Source of the DNA: Rhodoferax sp.
GTDB taxonomy: Bacteria > Pseudomonadota > Gammaproteobacteria > Burkholderiales > Burkholderiaceae_C
NCBI RefSeq assembly: GCF_025354435.1
Contig: NZ_JANXMU010000077.1
Location: forward strand, 62,001 to 126,000
Direction of reading: 5' to 3'
DNA: 64,000 nt
Shown: positions 11,539 through 20,514 of the stretch, piece by piece
Position numbering within the stretch: the stretch's first letter is position 1
Layout: every line of letters starts with the position of its first letter
Translations under genes and position numbers: made by a program
The notes under the pieces: generated by a model
What the model was told of the DNA's origin: nothing
Database searches by the model: none
Seen by the model: only the letters and a program-made list of their open reading frames with translations

Positions 11539-12498
11539 TCAGGTGGTCACCGGCACCAGGAACTCGCGGCTAATGTGCGCGCCCAGCTCGTTCACGCGGT
11601 CCAGGAACTGCGTCAGGAAGGCGTGCAGGCCGGTGGCCAGGATTTCGTCGATGCGGGCAAACTGCAGGTCGGCGCGCAGCTTGCCAGCGCGGCGAAGGGT
11701 TTCGCTGTAGGGATTGGTGGACACCAGCGACAGGTTGCTCAGCACCTCGTTCAGGCTGCCGTGCAAAGAGCGAGGCATGTCGGCACGCAAGATCAGCAGC
11801 TCTGCCACGCGCTCGGGTTTGATCACGTCGCGGTAGACCTTGCGGTACACCTCGAAGCCCGAGACGCTGCGCAAAATCGCGCTCCAGTGGTAGAAGTCGT
11901 ACTCTTGGTCCTTCTCGCTGGCGGCACCGAAAAAGTCGCTTTGCACGGCGTGAAACTTCACGTCCACCAGGCGCGCGGTGTTGTCGGCCCGCTCCAGAAA
12001 GGTGCCCAAGCGCGTGAAGTGGAAAGCCTCGTCCTGCAGCATGGTGCCTAGCGTCACACCGCGCGACAGGTGCGAGCGGAACTTGACCCACTCGAAGAAC
12101 TGCGCCGGGTCGGTTTCGAAATCGCCCGCCTTGAGCATGCGGTTGACTTCCAGCCAGGTGGTGTTGAGCGTTTCCCAGACTTCGGTGGTCAGGGTGCCGC
12201 GCACTGCACGGGCGTTTTCACGGGCTGCACGCAGGCAGGAGATGATGGAAGATGGATTTTCTTCGTCCTTGACCATGAACTCCATCACCTCTTTGGACGT
12301 GATTTCGCCATGCTTGGCCATGTAGGGCTGCAGCAGTTCGCTGATGGACAGCAGGCCTTGCAAGCCCACTTGGGCCACAGCGGCCGACTGGGGCAGCAGC
12401 GCGGTTTGGTAGTTGATGTCGAGCATACGGGCCGTGTTCTCGGCACGTTCGGTATAGCGGGACATCCAGAAAAGATGGTCGGCAGTGCGTGACAGCAT
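11539..12498 (-). CDS. Alpha-E domain protein (DUF403)
   Basis: MLSRTADHLFWMSRYTERAENTARMLDI N-terminus diagnostic of family. Confidence 0.92.
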   Translation of the reverse strand: MLSRTADHLFWMSRYTERAENTARMLDINYQTALLPQSAAVAQVGLQGLLSISELLQPYMAKHGEITSKEVMEFMVKDEENPSSIISCLRAARENARAVRGTLTTEVWETLNTTWLEVNRMLKAGDFETDPAQFFEWVKFRSHLSRGVTLGTMLQDEAFHFTRLGTFLERADNTARLVDVKFHAVQSDFFGAASEKDQEYDFYHWSAILRSVSGFEVYRKVYRDVIKPERVAELLILRADMPRSLHGSLNEVLSNLSLVSTNPYSETLRRAGKLRADLQFARIDEILATGLHAFLTQFLDRVNELGAHISREFLVPVTT

Positions 12499-12522
12499 GT
12501 TGTTGTTCCTGTGGTCTGTTGT

Positions 12523-14052
12523 CTACGATTGGGTCTGGATTTGCGTCTCTGCTGGAATAACAGGAACCGTCGCAGGCACTGCGTCGTCTTCCAGAATCCA
12601 GGTGTCTTTGGTGCCGCCACCTTGCGATGAGTTAACCACCAGCGAGCCGTCTTTTAGGGCCACGCGGGTCAGGCCACCCGGCACCATCTGCACGGTTTTA
12701 GCCGACAGCACATAGGGCCGCAAGTCGATGTGGCGCGGTGCAATGCCGCTCTCCACAAAGGTCGGGCAGCTGGAGAGGCTGAGCGTGGGCTGGGCGATGT
12801 AGCCGCTGGGGTTGGCCAGCAGGGCCGCGCGGAATTCTTCGATTTCGGCCTTGGTGGAGGCCGGGCCGACCAGCATGCCATAGCCGCCTGCGCCGTGCAC
12901 TTCCTTGACCACCAGGTCTTTGAGGTTGGCCAGGGTGTACTTCAGGTCTTCCGGGTTGCGGCACATGAAGGTGGGCACGTTGTTCAAAATCGGCTTTTCG
13001 CCGAGGTAGAACTCGATCATCTTGGGCACGTAGGGGTAGATCGACTTGTCGTCGGCCACGCCAGTACCCACACCGTTGCAGATCGACACGTTGCCAGCCC
13101 GGTAGGCTGACATCAGGCCGTCGCAGCCCAGGGTGGAGGTAGGGCGGAACACCTGCGGGTCGAGGTAGTCGTCGTCCACGCGGCGATAGATCACATCCAC
13201 GCGTTTCGGGCCGCGGGTGGTGCGCATGTAGCAGAACTTGTCCTTGACGAACAGGTCTTGCCCTTCGACCAGCTCGACACCCATTTGTTGGGCCAAAAAC
13301 GCGTGCTCAAAGTAAGCGCTGTTGTACATGCCGGGGGTCAGCACCACCACGGTAGGGTCAGAGGTGGCGGCGGGAGCCGAGGCACGCAGGGTTTCCAGCA
13401 GCAAGTCGGGGTAATGCGCCACGGGGGCCACGCGGTGGCTGTTGAACAGGTCGGGGAAGAGCCGCATCATCATCTTGCGGTCTTCCAGCATGTAGCTCAC
13501 GCCGCTGGGCACACGCAGGTTGTCTTCCAGCACGTAGTACTCGCCATTACCCTGGGCATCCGGGGCGCGGACGATGTCGACACCGGAGATGTGCGAATAG
13601 ATCTGGTTGGGCAGGTCCACGCCGATCATCTCGGGGCGGAACTGGGCGTTGTTCATGATCTGCTCGGTGGGGATGATCCCCGCCTTCAGAATTTCCTGGT
13701 CGTGGTAGACGTCATGCAGGAAGCGGTTCAGAGCAGTGACGCGTTGCACCAGGCCTTTTTCCATGCTGCCCCACTCTTGCGCGGGAATGATGCGAGGGAT
13801 CAGGTCGAAGGGAATCAGTCGCTCGGTGCCCGAGCCGTCTTCGTCTTTGGCACCGTACACCGCAAAGGTGATACCGACGCGGCGGAAGATCATTTCCGCT
13901 TCTTCACGGCGCTTGGCCATCATGTCGCCTGGCTGCTTGGCTAGCCAGGCATCGTAGATTTTGTAGTGGTCCCGGATCTGCTTGCCCTTTGAGAAAAACT
14001 CGTAAGGTAGCCCTGTGTACATCTCGTCAAATTTTTGCATAAATAAGTCCAT
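12523..14052 (-). CDS. Circularly permuted type 2 ATP-grasp protein (DUF404/DUF407)
   Basis: MQKFDEMYTG, FDLIPRIIPAQEW, VLTPGMYNSAYFEHAFLAQQMGVELVEGQDL, KEVHGAGGYGMLVGP. Confidence 0.92.
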   Translation of the reverse strand: MDLFMQKFDEMYTGLPYEFFSKGKQIRDHYKIYDAWLAKQPGDMMAKRREEAEMIFRRVGITFAVYGAKDEDGSGTERLIPFDLIPRIIPAQEWGSMEKGLVQRVTALNRFLHDVYHDQEILKAGIIPTEQIMNNAQFRPEMIGVDLPNQIYSHISGVDIVRAPDAQGNGEYYVLEDNLRVPSGVSYMLEDRKMMMRLFPDLFNSHRVAPVAHYPDLLLETLRASAPAATSDPTVVVLTPGMYNSAYFEHAFLAQQMGVELVEGQDLFVKDKFCYMRTTRGPKRVDVIYRRVDDDYLDPQVFRPTSTLGCDGLMSAYRAGNVSICNGVGTGVADDKSIYPYVPKMIEFYLGEKPILNNVPTFMCRNPEDLKYTLANLKDLVVKEVHGAGGYGMLVGPASTKAEIEEFRAALLANPSGYIAQPTLSLSSCPTFVESGIAPRHIDLRPYVLSAKTVQMVPGGLTRVALKDGSLVVNSSQGGGTKDTWILEDDAVPATVPVIPAETQIQTQS

Positions 14053-14185
14053 CTCCTGATAACAAAGCATAGCAAGTAGCGCGCCAGGTTGGTGCAAAAA
14101 CAAGCGACCGATAGGATGTGCGGGCTAATCCATGCCTATGTGGCACATCCACGGTACCCATCGTAGCGCTGTTTGCCGGGCAGTC

Positions 14186-16648
14186 TCACGGCGGATGGTG
14201 CTGCCAGTAACGGGGATCGTCCTGGCGGTCGCAATGCATCTGGGAGGGTGCCGTGGATTGCCAGCTGGCAGCCCCGCAGTGGCTGCTATCCACCACCGCG
14301 ATGCCACGCTGCTGGTAGCGCTCCAGCACCGGCGGCGCAGGGTGGCCAAAACGGTTGCGGTAACCGGCCTGCACCAGCGCAAAGCGCGGCTGTACCGCAT
14401 CCAGAAACGCCGGGCTGCTGGAGGTTTTGCTGCCGTGGTGCGGCACCAGCAAGACATCGGCCCGCAGCGGCACCTGGCGGGCAAGCAACGCGGCCTCTTG
14501 CGGTTGCTCAATATCGGCCACGAGTAACGCCGTGTAAGTGCCGTTGGAGACGCGCAACACGCAGCTCAAGGCATTGGGCTTTTGCACGCTGTCGTAGTCG
14601 GTGGCCTGCGGATGCAGCACATCAAAACGCACGCCATCCCAGGTCCAAGCCTGGCCCGCCGCACAGCGCTGCACGGGGCGTACGGCCTGCAGGAGGTTAC
14701 CCGCTTCGATAGAGCTCAGCAGAGCGGCCTGCGGTTGGGTTGCCAACAACGAAGCCGCGCCACCGCTGTGGTCGCTGTCGCGGTGGCTGACGATGACCGT
14801 GTCTACCGTTTCGCCCAGCGCCCGCAGCAGCGGCACCAGCACGCGCTGGCCCGCATCGCTGTCCAACCCAAAGCGCGGCCCGGTGTCAAACACCAGCGTG
14901 TGGGCCGCGGTGCGCACCACCACGGCGTTGCCCTGCCCGATGTCGGCAGCCAGCAGCCCAAAATGCCCAGTGGGTGGGCGCGGGGCTTGCCACAACAGCA
15001 CCGGCAACAGCAGCGGCACGCCCATCACCCGCCAGCCCCAGGGCAGACGCAGCACCAGCAATACGCCACCCAATATGGCCGTAGCGCCCATCCATAATTC
15101 AGGGGCAGCTACAGAAACCGTAGCAAACGGCACACGCACCAACATTTGCAGCAGCCAGCCCAGCGCGTCGATGGCCAGCGCTGCCGCCTGCCACAGCGGC
15201 GGCACCAACACGCCCAGCATGCACAGCGGAGTGACCACCAGCGTGACCCACGGAATCGCCAGCAGATTGGCCAACAGCCCCACCACCGACACCTGTTGGA
15301 ACAACAGCAGCGTCAACGGAGTCAGCGCCAAAGTGATGGTCCACTGCTCACGCAACATCAAGCCAAATCGACTTCTAGCGCTTATGTTACCTTCGCCAGT
15401 AGCTCCTAAATCAGTAGCAAACAGCACAGCTACCGCCACAAAGCTCAGCCAGAACCCAGCCTGCAGCAAGGCATACGGGTCGATGGCCAGCACCACCGCG
15501 CAGGCCAGCAGACACACCGACGACCAAGGCCATTGCCGCCCACTTACCCGCAGCAGGCCCATGGTGGCCAGCATCCAGATAGTGCGCTGCGACGGCACAC
15601 CCCAGCCGCTGAACACGGCGTAGACCATCGCCAGCAGTACACCACCGACCAGCGCCACCTGCGGCACGGGCCAGGCTTCGCCCGCGCGCCAACCCAGTGC
15701 ATCGCTGCGCCGCCACAGCCAGCCCACACACGCAGCGGCCAACCAGGCAAACATGGTGACGTGCAATCCAGAAATGCTCATCAGATGCGCCACGCCGGTG
15801 GCCCGGAACAGGTCCCAGTCGGCGCGCTCGATAGCGTTTTGGTCCCCCACCACCAGCGCGGCGATGACCCCGGCCAAATGCCGGTCCACCACATGCAGAT
15901 AAATGCTGTCGCGCACCGTTTGCCGGGCGCGTTCCACCGGGTGCTGCCAGGTATCGGCCAGTCGCTGTGGCGCTACCTCTTTGGGCCCGGCGCGCACGCT
16001 GCCGGTGGCCTGCACGCCCTGCTCCCACAGCCAGAGCTCAAAATCAAAACCGTGGGGATTGCGGCCACCGTGCGGAGCCTTAAGGCGCACCGTCATCTCC
16101 CAGCGCTCCCCGGCGCGCACATCACCAGGTTGGCGCTGCAGCTCGAGTTGGGTAGCGCTGCCGCCCGCGCCAAAAGCCAGCATGCCGCTGTACCAAGCCA
16201 AGTCGATCAGCGGTGGCACGGCCACGGGGCCGGCATCCAGCCGCGCCGACTCCACATGCAGGCGAAACCGCAGCCCCGCTTCGCTGCGCTGTGGCATCGC
16301 CACCACAATACCGACCACACGGATGTCATGCCCCTCCAAATTCGCATCCAGAGAGGTATTGGAAAATGCCACTGCCCGCCCGCCACACAGACCGAAAGCC
16401 AGCAATAGCCCACCTAGCAGCGCCACCAGCCAACGCAGCGTGCCCGCACCGACCGCCAACCACAATGCTATTTTATTAATAGCTACCAGCGCAATCAACA
16501 TAAGCGCCAGCAGCATAAAAACCATATAGACCCAGCCCGGCCACAGCGCGCCCTGGCCCAACTGCAGGCCGGTACCAAGCGCCCAGCCGAGCAAACCCGG
16601 GGCCACCAGCGCCACACGTTTGATCTCAGAAGGCCACTGGTTTTGCAT
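14186..16648 (-). CDS. comEC: DNA internalization competence protein ComEC/Rec2
   Basis: Competence domain (GVAHLMSISGLHVTMFAW) plus C-terminal MBL domain (SHRDSDHSGGAASLL); N-terminal DUF4131-like region. Confidence 0.92.
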   Translation of the reverse strand: MQNQWPSEIKRVALVAPGLLGWALGTGLQLGQGALWPGWVYMVFMLLALMLIALVAINKIALWLAVGAGTLRWLVALLGGLLLAFGLCGGRAVAFSNTSLDANLEGHDIRVVGIVVAMPQRSEAGLRFRLHVESARLDAGPVAVPPLIDLAWYSGMLAFGAGGSATQLELQRQPGDVRAGERWEMTVRLKAPHGGRNPHGFDFELWLWEQGVQATGSVRAGPKEVAPQRLADTWQHPVERARQTVRDSIYLHVVDRHLAGVIAALVVGDQNAIERADWDLFRATGVAHLMSISGLHVTMFAWLAAACVGWLWRRSDALGWRAGEAWPVPQVALVGGVLLAMVYAVFSGWGVPSQRTIWMLATMGLLRVSGRQWPWSSVCLLACAVVLAIDPYALLQAGFWLSFVAVAVLFATDLGATGEGNISARSRFGLMLREQWTITLALTPLTLLLFQQVSVVGLLANLLAIPWVTLVVTPLCMLGVLVPPLWQAAALAIDALGWLLQMLVRVPFATVSVAAPELWMGATAILGGVLLVLRLPWGWRVMGVPLLLPVLLWQAPRPPTGHFGLLAADIGQGNAVVVRTAAHTLVFDTGPRFGLDSDAGQRVLVPLLRALGETVDTVIVSHRDSDHSGGAASLLATQPQAALLSSIEAGNLLQAVRPVQRCAAGQAWTWDGVRFDVLHPQATDYDSVQKPNALSCVLRVSNGTYTALLVADIEQPQEAALLARQVPLRADVLLVPHHGSKTSSSPAFLDAVQPRFALVQAGYRNRFGHPAPPVLERYQQRGIAVVDSSHCGAASWQSTAPSQMHCDRQDDPRYWQHHPP

Positions 16649-16766
16649 AGGGTCATACTCCAATCGCAACACGCCACAGCCAATCCATGGCTCAGGACTT
16701 GCTAGTATGCGGGTAGGTTCTGGCGTTGCCGAAACCATCTTTTTTGAAGCCCTAAGAGACGCATCC

Positions 16767-19700
16767 ATGTCCATTCATGCCGCACTGAACCACGTTACGC
16801 ACTACAAGTACGACCGCCCGGTCAACCTCGGCCCACAGGTCATCCGTTTACGTCCCGCCCCCCACTGCCGCAGCAACGTCATCTCTTATTCGCTCAAGAT
16901 CGAGCCCGCTGACCACTTTGTGAACTGGCAGCAAGACCCGTTTGCCAACTACCAGGCCCGCCTGGTGTTTCCCGCCAAAACTACCGAATTCAAGGTCACG
17001 GTCGATCTGGTCGTCGAAATGGCGGTCTACAACCCATTCGACTACTTCCTGGAGCCCGAGGCGCAGAACTTTCCCTTCAAGTACAGCCCCACGCTGCAAG
17101 AAGAACTCTCGCCCTACCTAGTCACCGAGCCCGCCACCCCGCTGGTGCAGGCCTACCTGGACAAGCTGGACCTGAAAACCCAGCCTACCAACGACTTCCT
17201 GGTCGCCATCAACCAGCAAATCCAGAGCGACATCAAGTACCTGATCCGTATGGAACCCGGCGTGCAAACGCCCGAAGAAACGCTTGAGAAAGCCAGCGGC
17301 TCCTGCCGCGACTCCGGCTGGCTGCTGGTGCAGCTGCTACGCCACTGTGGCTTGGCGGCGCGCTTTGTGTCGGGCTACCTGATCCAGCTCACCCCCGACG
17401 TGAAAGCCTTGGACGGCCCTAGCGGCACCACAGTCGATTTCACCGACCTGCACGCCTGGTGCGAAGTATTCTTGCCCGGTGCAGGCTGGGTCGGTCTGGA
17501 TGCGACCTCGGGCCTGTTCGCAGGCGAAGGCCACATCCCACTCGCCTGCACGCCCCAGCCGTCCAGTGCTGCGCCGATTGAAGGCGGCGTAGACGAAGCC
17601 GAAGTCGAGTTCGCCCACCACATGGTGGTCACCCGCCTGTACGAATCCCCCCGCGTTACCAAGCCCTACACCGACGAGCAATGGGCCGACATCCTGGCCC
17701 TGGGTGAAGAGGTCGATGAAAAGCTGGCCGCGGGCGACGTGCGCCTGACCATGGGCGGTGAGCCCACCTTTGTGGCCGTGAACGACCGCGATGCCGCCGA
17801 ATGGAACACCGATGCCCTCGGCCCCACGAAGCGCGCCTTTGCCACCGGCCTGACCCACAAGCTGCGCGACCAGTACGGCCAGGGCGGCTTCCTGCACTTC
17901 GGCCAAGGCAAGTGGTACCCCGGCGAGCAACTGCCGCGCTGGGCGCTGAATATTTTCTGGCGCACTGATGGCCAGCCCGTGTGGCGCAATCCCGACCTGT
18001 TTGCCGACGAGCGCGTGCCCTCGAACTACACCAGCGAAGATGCCCGCCGCTTCACCGAAAAGCTGGCCACCAACCTGGGTGTCACGCCCAAGTTCATCGT
18101 CGCCGCACACGAAGACACCTGGTACTACCTGTGGCGTGAACGCCGCCTGCCGGTGAATGTGGACCCGTTCAACTCCAAGCTCGGTGACGAGATGGAACGC
18201 GCACGCCTGCGCCGCGTATTCGAGCAAAAACTCGATGCCGTCATCGGCTACGTGCTGCCCGTGAAACCCGCCGACACTTCCCGCGTAGCCGGTCCGGTCT
18301 GGACCACCGGCCCCTGGTTTGTGCGCGACGAACGCATGTACCTGATGCCCGGCGACTCGCCCATGGGCCTGCGCCTGCCACTCGACTCCCTGCCCTGGGT
18401 CAGCGAAGCCGAGTTCCCCTACATGGTCGAGCAAGACCCCTCCATCCCGCGCGAGCCGCTGCCCGAATCCAGCAGCATGTACGCCCGCTATGCGCAGCGC
18501 TCGGCTGCAAAGCCAGGGGTATTCACCACCAACATGACCGCCGTAGGCGGACCGGCCCGTCCCGGCGTGGCCACGCCCACCATCCCGAGCTCATCCAGCA
18601 GCATTCCCACGCTGACCGAACGCGCCAACCTGCCCTTCCAGTCCGGAGTCAACCCGGCGCCAGAGGCCACCCGCCAACGCCAGGACCAGGTGGCCAGTGC
18701 CTACACCGCCGTGCCGCCCCTGGCCAGCGCCCACAGCCCGCTGCAAACCGAGCCCGCCAGCTTTGCTACCCGCGTGCCCAGCAAGAACGAATCGGCCCAC
18801 TGGCTGACCCGCACCGCGCTGTGCGTCGAAGTGCGTGACCCGCGCCGCGCCAGCGGCCCCAAGGCCGAAGCCGTGGGCGAAAAGTCTGGCGTGCTGTACA
18901 TCTTCATGCCCCCGCTGGAGATGCTGGAAGACTACCTGGAACTGTTGGCCGCGATTGAAAACACCGCCGAGCAACTGGGCGTGAAGCTGGTCCTCGAAGG
19001 CTACCCGCCCCCACGCGACCCGCGCCTGAAGCTGCTGGCTGTGACCCCCGACCCGGGCGTGATCGAGGTCAACGTGCACCCCGTCGCCACCTGGGGCGAG
19101 CTGGTGGCCAACACCGAGTTCCTGTACGAGGCCGCGTTCGAGTCGCGCCTGAGCGCCGAGAAGTTCATGACCGACGGCCGCCACATCGGCACCGGCGGCG
19201 GCAACCACTTTGTGATGGGCGGCTCCACGCCTGCCGACAGCCCCTTCCTGCGCAAGCCCGAGCTGCTGACCAGCATGCTGCTGTACTGGCACAACCATCC
19301 ATCGTTGAGCTATTTGTTCAGCGGCATGTTTGTCGGCCCGACCAGCCAGTCACCACGCGTGGACGAAGCCCGCAACGACCAGTTGTACGAGTTGGAAATC
19401 GCCATCGAGCAGGTGGCCATGAACCGCGAAAAATACGGCCAGGAAATGCCACCGTGGATCGTCGACCGTACGCTGCGCAACATCCTTATTGATGCCACCG
19501 GCAATACGCACCGCAGCGAATTCTCCATCGACAAGATGTACTCGCCCGACAGCGCGACCGGCCGTCTGGGCCTGCTGGAACTGCGCGCCTTTGAAATGCC
19601 GCCGCACGCCCGCATGAGCATCTCGCAACAGCTGCTGCTACGCGCCTTGGTGGCCCGCTTCTGGGACAACCCGTACAAGGCGCCCGCCACCCGCTGGGGC

Positions 19701-20378
19701 ACCGAGCTGCACGACCGCTTCATGCTGCCGACCTTCATCCAGATGGACTTCCACGATGTGATCGACGAAATGGTGGCCGCAGGCTTTGCCTTCGACCGCA
19801 GTTGGTTCGCGCCGCACCTGGAATTCCGCTTTCCACTGGTCGGCGACGTGAAGAGCAGCGGTATTGAGATGACGCTGCGCAACGCGCTGGAACCCTGGCA
19901 CGTACTGGGTGAAGAAAACGGCTCCACCGGCACCGCCCGGTATGTCGATTCCTCGCTGGAGCGCATCGAGGTGAAGGTCACCGGCATGAACCAGAGCCGC
20001 TACGTCATCACCTGCAATGGCCGCGCCATGCCCATGCAGTCCACCGGCACCAACGGTGAATTTGTGGCCGGTGTGCGCTACCGCGCCTGGAACCCGCCGT
20101 CGGCTCTGCACCCCACCATCGGCATCCACGCCCCGTTGACCTTCGACATCGTGGACACCTGGATGAAGCACTCCATCGGCGGCTGCCAGTACTTCGTGAA
20201 CCACCCCGGTGGCCTGAGCTACGACACCTTTCCGGTGAACGCCTACACGGCCGAGAGCCGCCGTCTGTCGCGCTTTAGCCGCATGGGCCACACGCCCGGC
20301 GTGATGCACATCCCACCCGCGACCATCAACGTCCCGGCCAGCAAAGAGTTCCCGTTCACGCTCGATTTGCGCCGGTAA
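16767..20378 (+). CDS. Transglutaminase-like protein with C-terminal DUF2126 region
   Basis: MSIHAALNHVTHYKYDRPV; TGase Cys/His/Asp context SGSCRDSGWLLVQLLRHCGLAARFVSGYL / DLHAWCEVFLPGAGWVGLDATSG; long DUF2126-type C-terminus MGGEPTFVAVNDRDAAEWNTDALGPTKR. Confidence 0.92.
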   Translation: MSIHAALNHVTHYKYDRPVNLGPQVIRLRPAPHCRSNVISYSLKIEPADHFVNWQQDPFANYQARLVFPAKTTEFKVTVDLVVEMAVYNPFDYFLEPEAQNFPFKYSPTLQEELSPYLVTEPATPLVQAYLDKLDLKTQPTNDFLVAINQQIQSDIKYLIRMEPGVQTPEETLEKASGSCRDSGWLLVQLLRHCGLAARFVSGYLIQLTPDVKALDGPSGTTVDFTDLHAWCEVFLPGAGWVGLDATSGLFAGEGHIPLACTPQPSSAAPIEGGVDEAEVEFAHHMVVTRLYESPRVTKPYTDEQWADILALGEEVDEKLAAGDVRLTMGGEPTFVAVNDRDAAEWNTDALGPTKRAFATGLTHKLRDQYGQGGFLHFGQGKWYPGEQLPRWALNIFWRTDGQPVWRNPDLFADERVPSNYTSEDARRFTEKLATNLGVTPKFIVAAHEDTWYYLWRERRLPVNVDPFNSKLGDEMERARLRRVFEQKLDAVIGYVLPVKPADTSRVAGPVWTTGPWFVRDERMYLMPGDSPMGLRLPLDSLPWVSEAEFPYMVEQDPSIPREPLPESSSMYARYAQRSAAKPGVFTTNMTAVGGPARPGVATPTIPSSSSSIPTLTERANLPFQSGVNPAPEATRQRQDQVASAYTAVPPLASAHSPLQTEPASFATRVPSKNESAHWLTRTALCVEVRDPRRASGPKAEAVGEKSGVLYIFMPPLEMLEDYLELLAAIENTAEQLGVKLVLEGYPPPRDPRLKLLAVTPDPGVIEVNVHPVATWGELVANTEFLYEAAFESRLSAEKFMTDGRHIGTGGGNHFVMGGSTPADSPFLRKPELLTSMLLYWHNHPSLSYLFSGMFVGPTSQSPRVDEARNDQLYELEIAIEQVAMNREKYGQEMPPWIVDRTLRNILIDATGNTHRSEFSIDKMYSPDSATGRLGLLELRAFEMPPHARMSISQQLLLRALVARFWDNPYKAPATRWGTELHDRFMLPTFIQMDFHDVIDEMVAAGFAFDRSWFAPHLEFRFPLVGDVKSSGIEMTLRNALEPWHVLGEENGSTGTARYVDSSLERIEVKVTGMNQSRYVITCNGRAMPMQSTGTNGEFVAGVRYRAWNPPSALHPTIGIHAPLTFDIVDTWMKHSIGGCQYFVNHPGGLSYDTFPVNAYTAESRRLSRFSRMGHTPGVMHIPPATINVPASKEFPFTLDLRR

Positions 20379-20390
20379 ATAGGGCCTCGT

Positions 20391-20438
20391 AGCACAGAAG
20401 CTGCTCCAAATGGAGCGGCTTCTGTGCTTATGTTTTTA
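20391..20438 (+). terminator. Probable rho-independent terminator
   Basis: AGCACAGAAGC...GCTTCTGTGCT stem with inner GCTCC/GGAGC stem, followed by TATGTTTTT. Confidence 0.6.
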
Positions 20439-20514
20439 TCACATACTTCCCTCCATTTTTGACGTCCTTTAGCGCTCCGTAAGTCCCATTTCTGGTGTGA
20501 CAATCGGGTGACAC

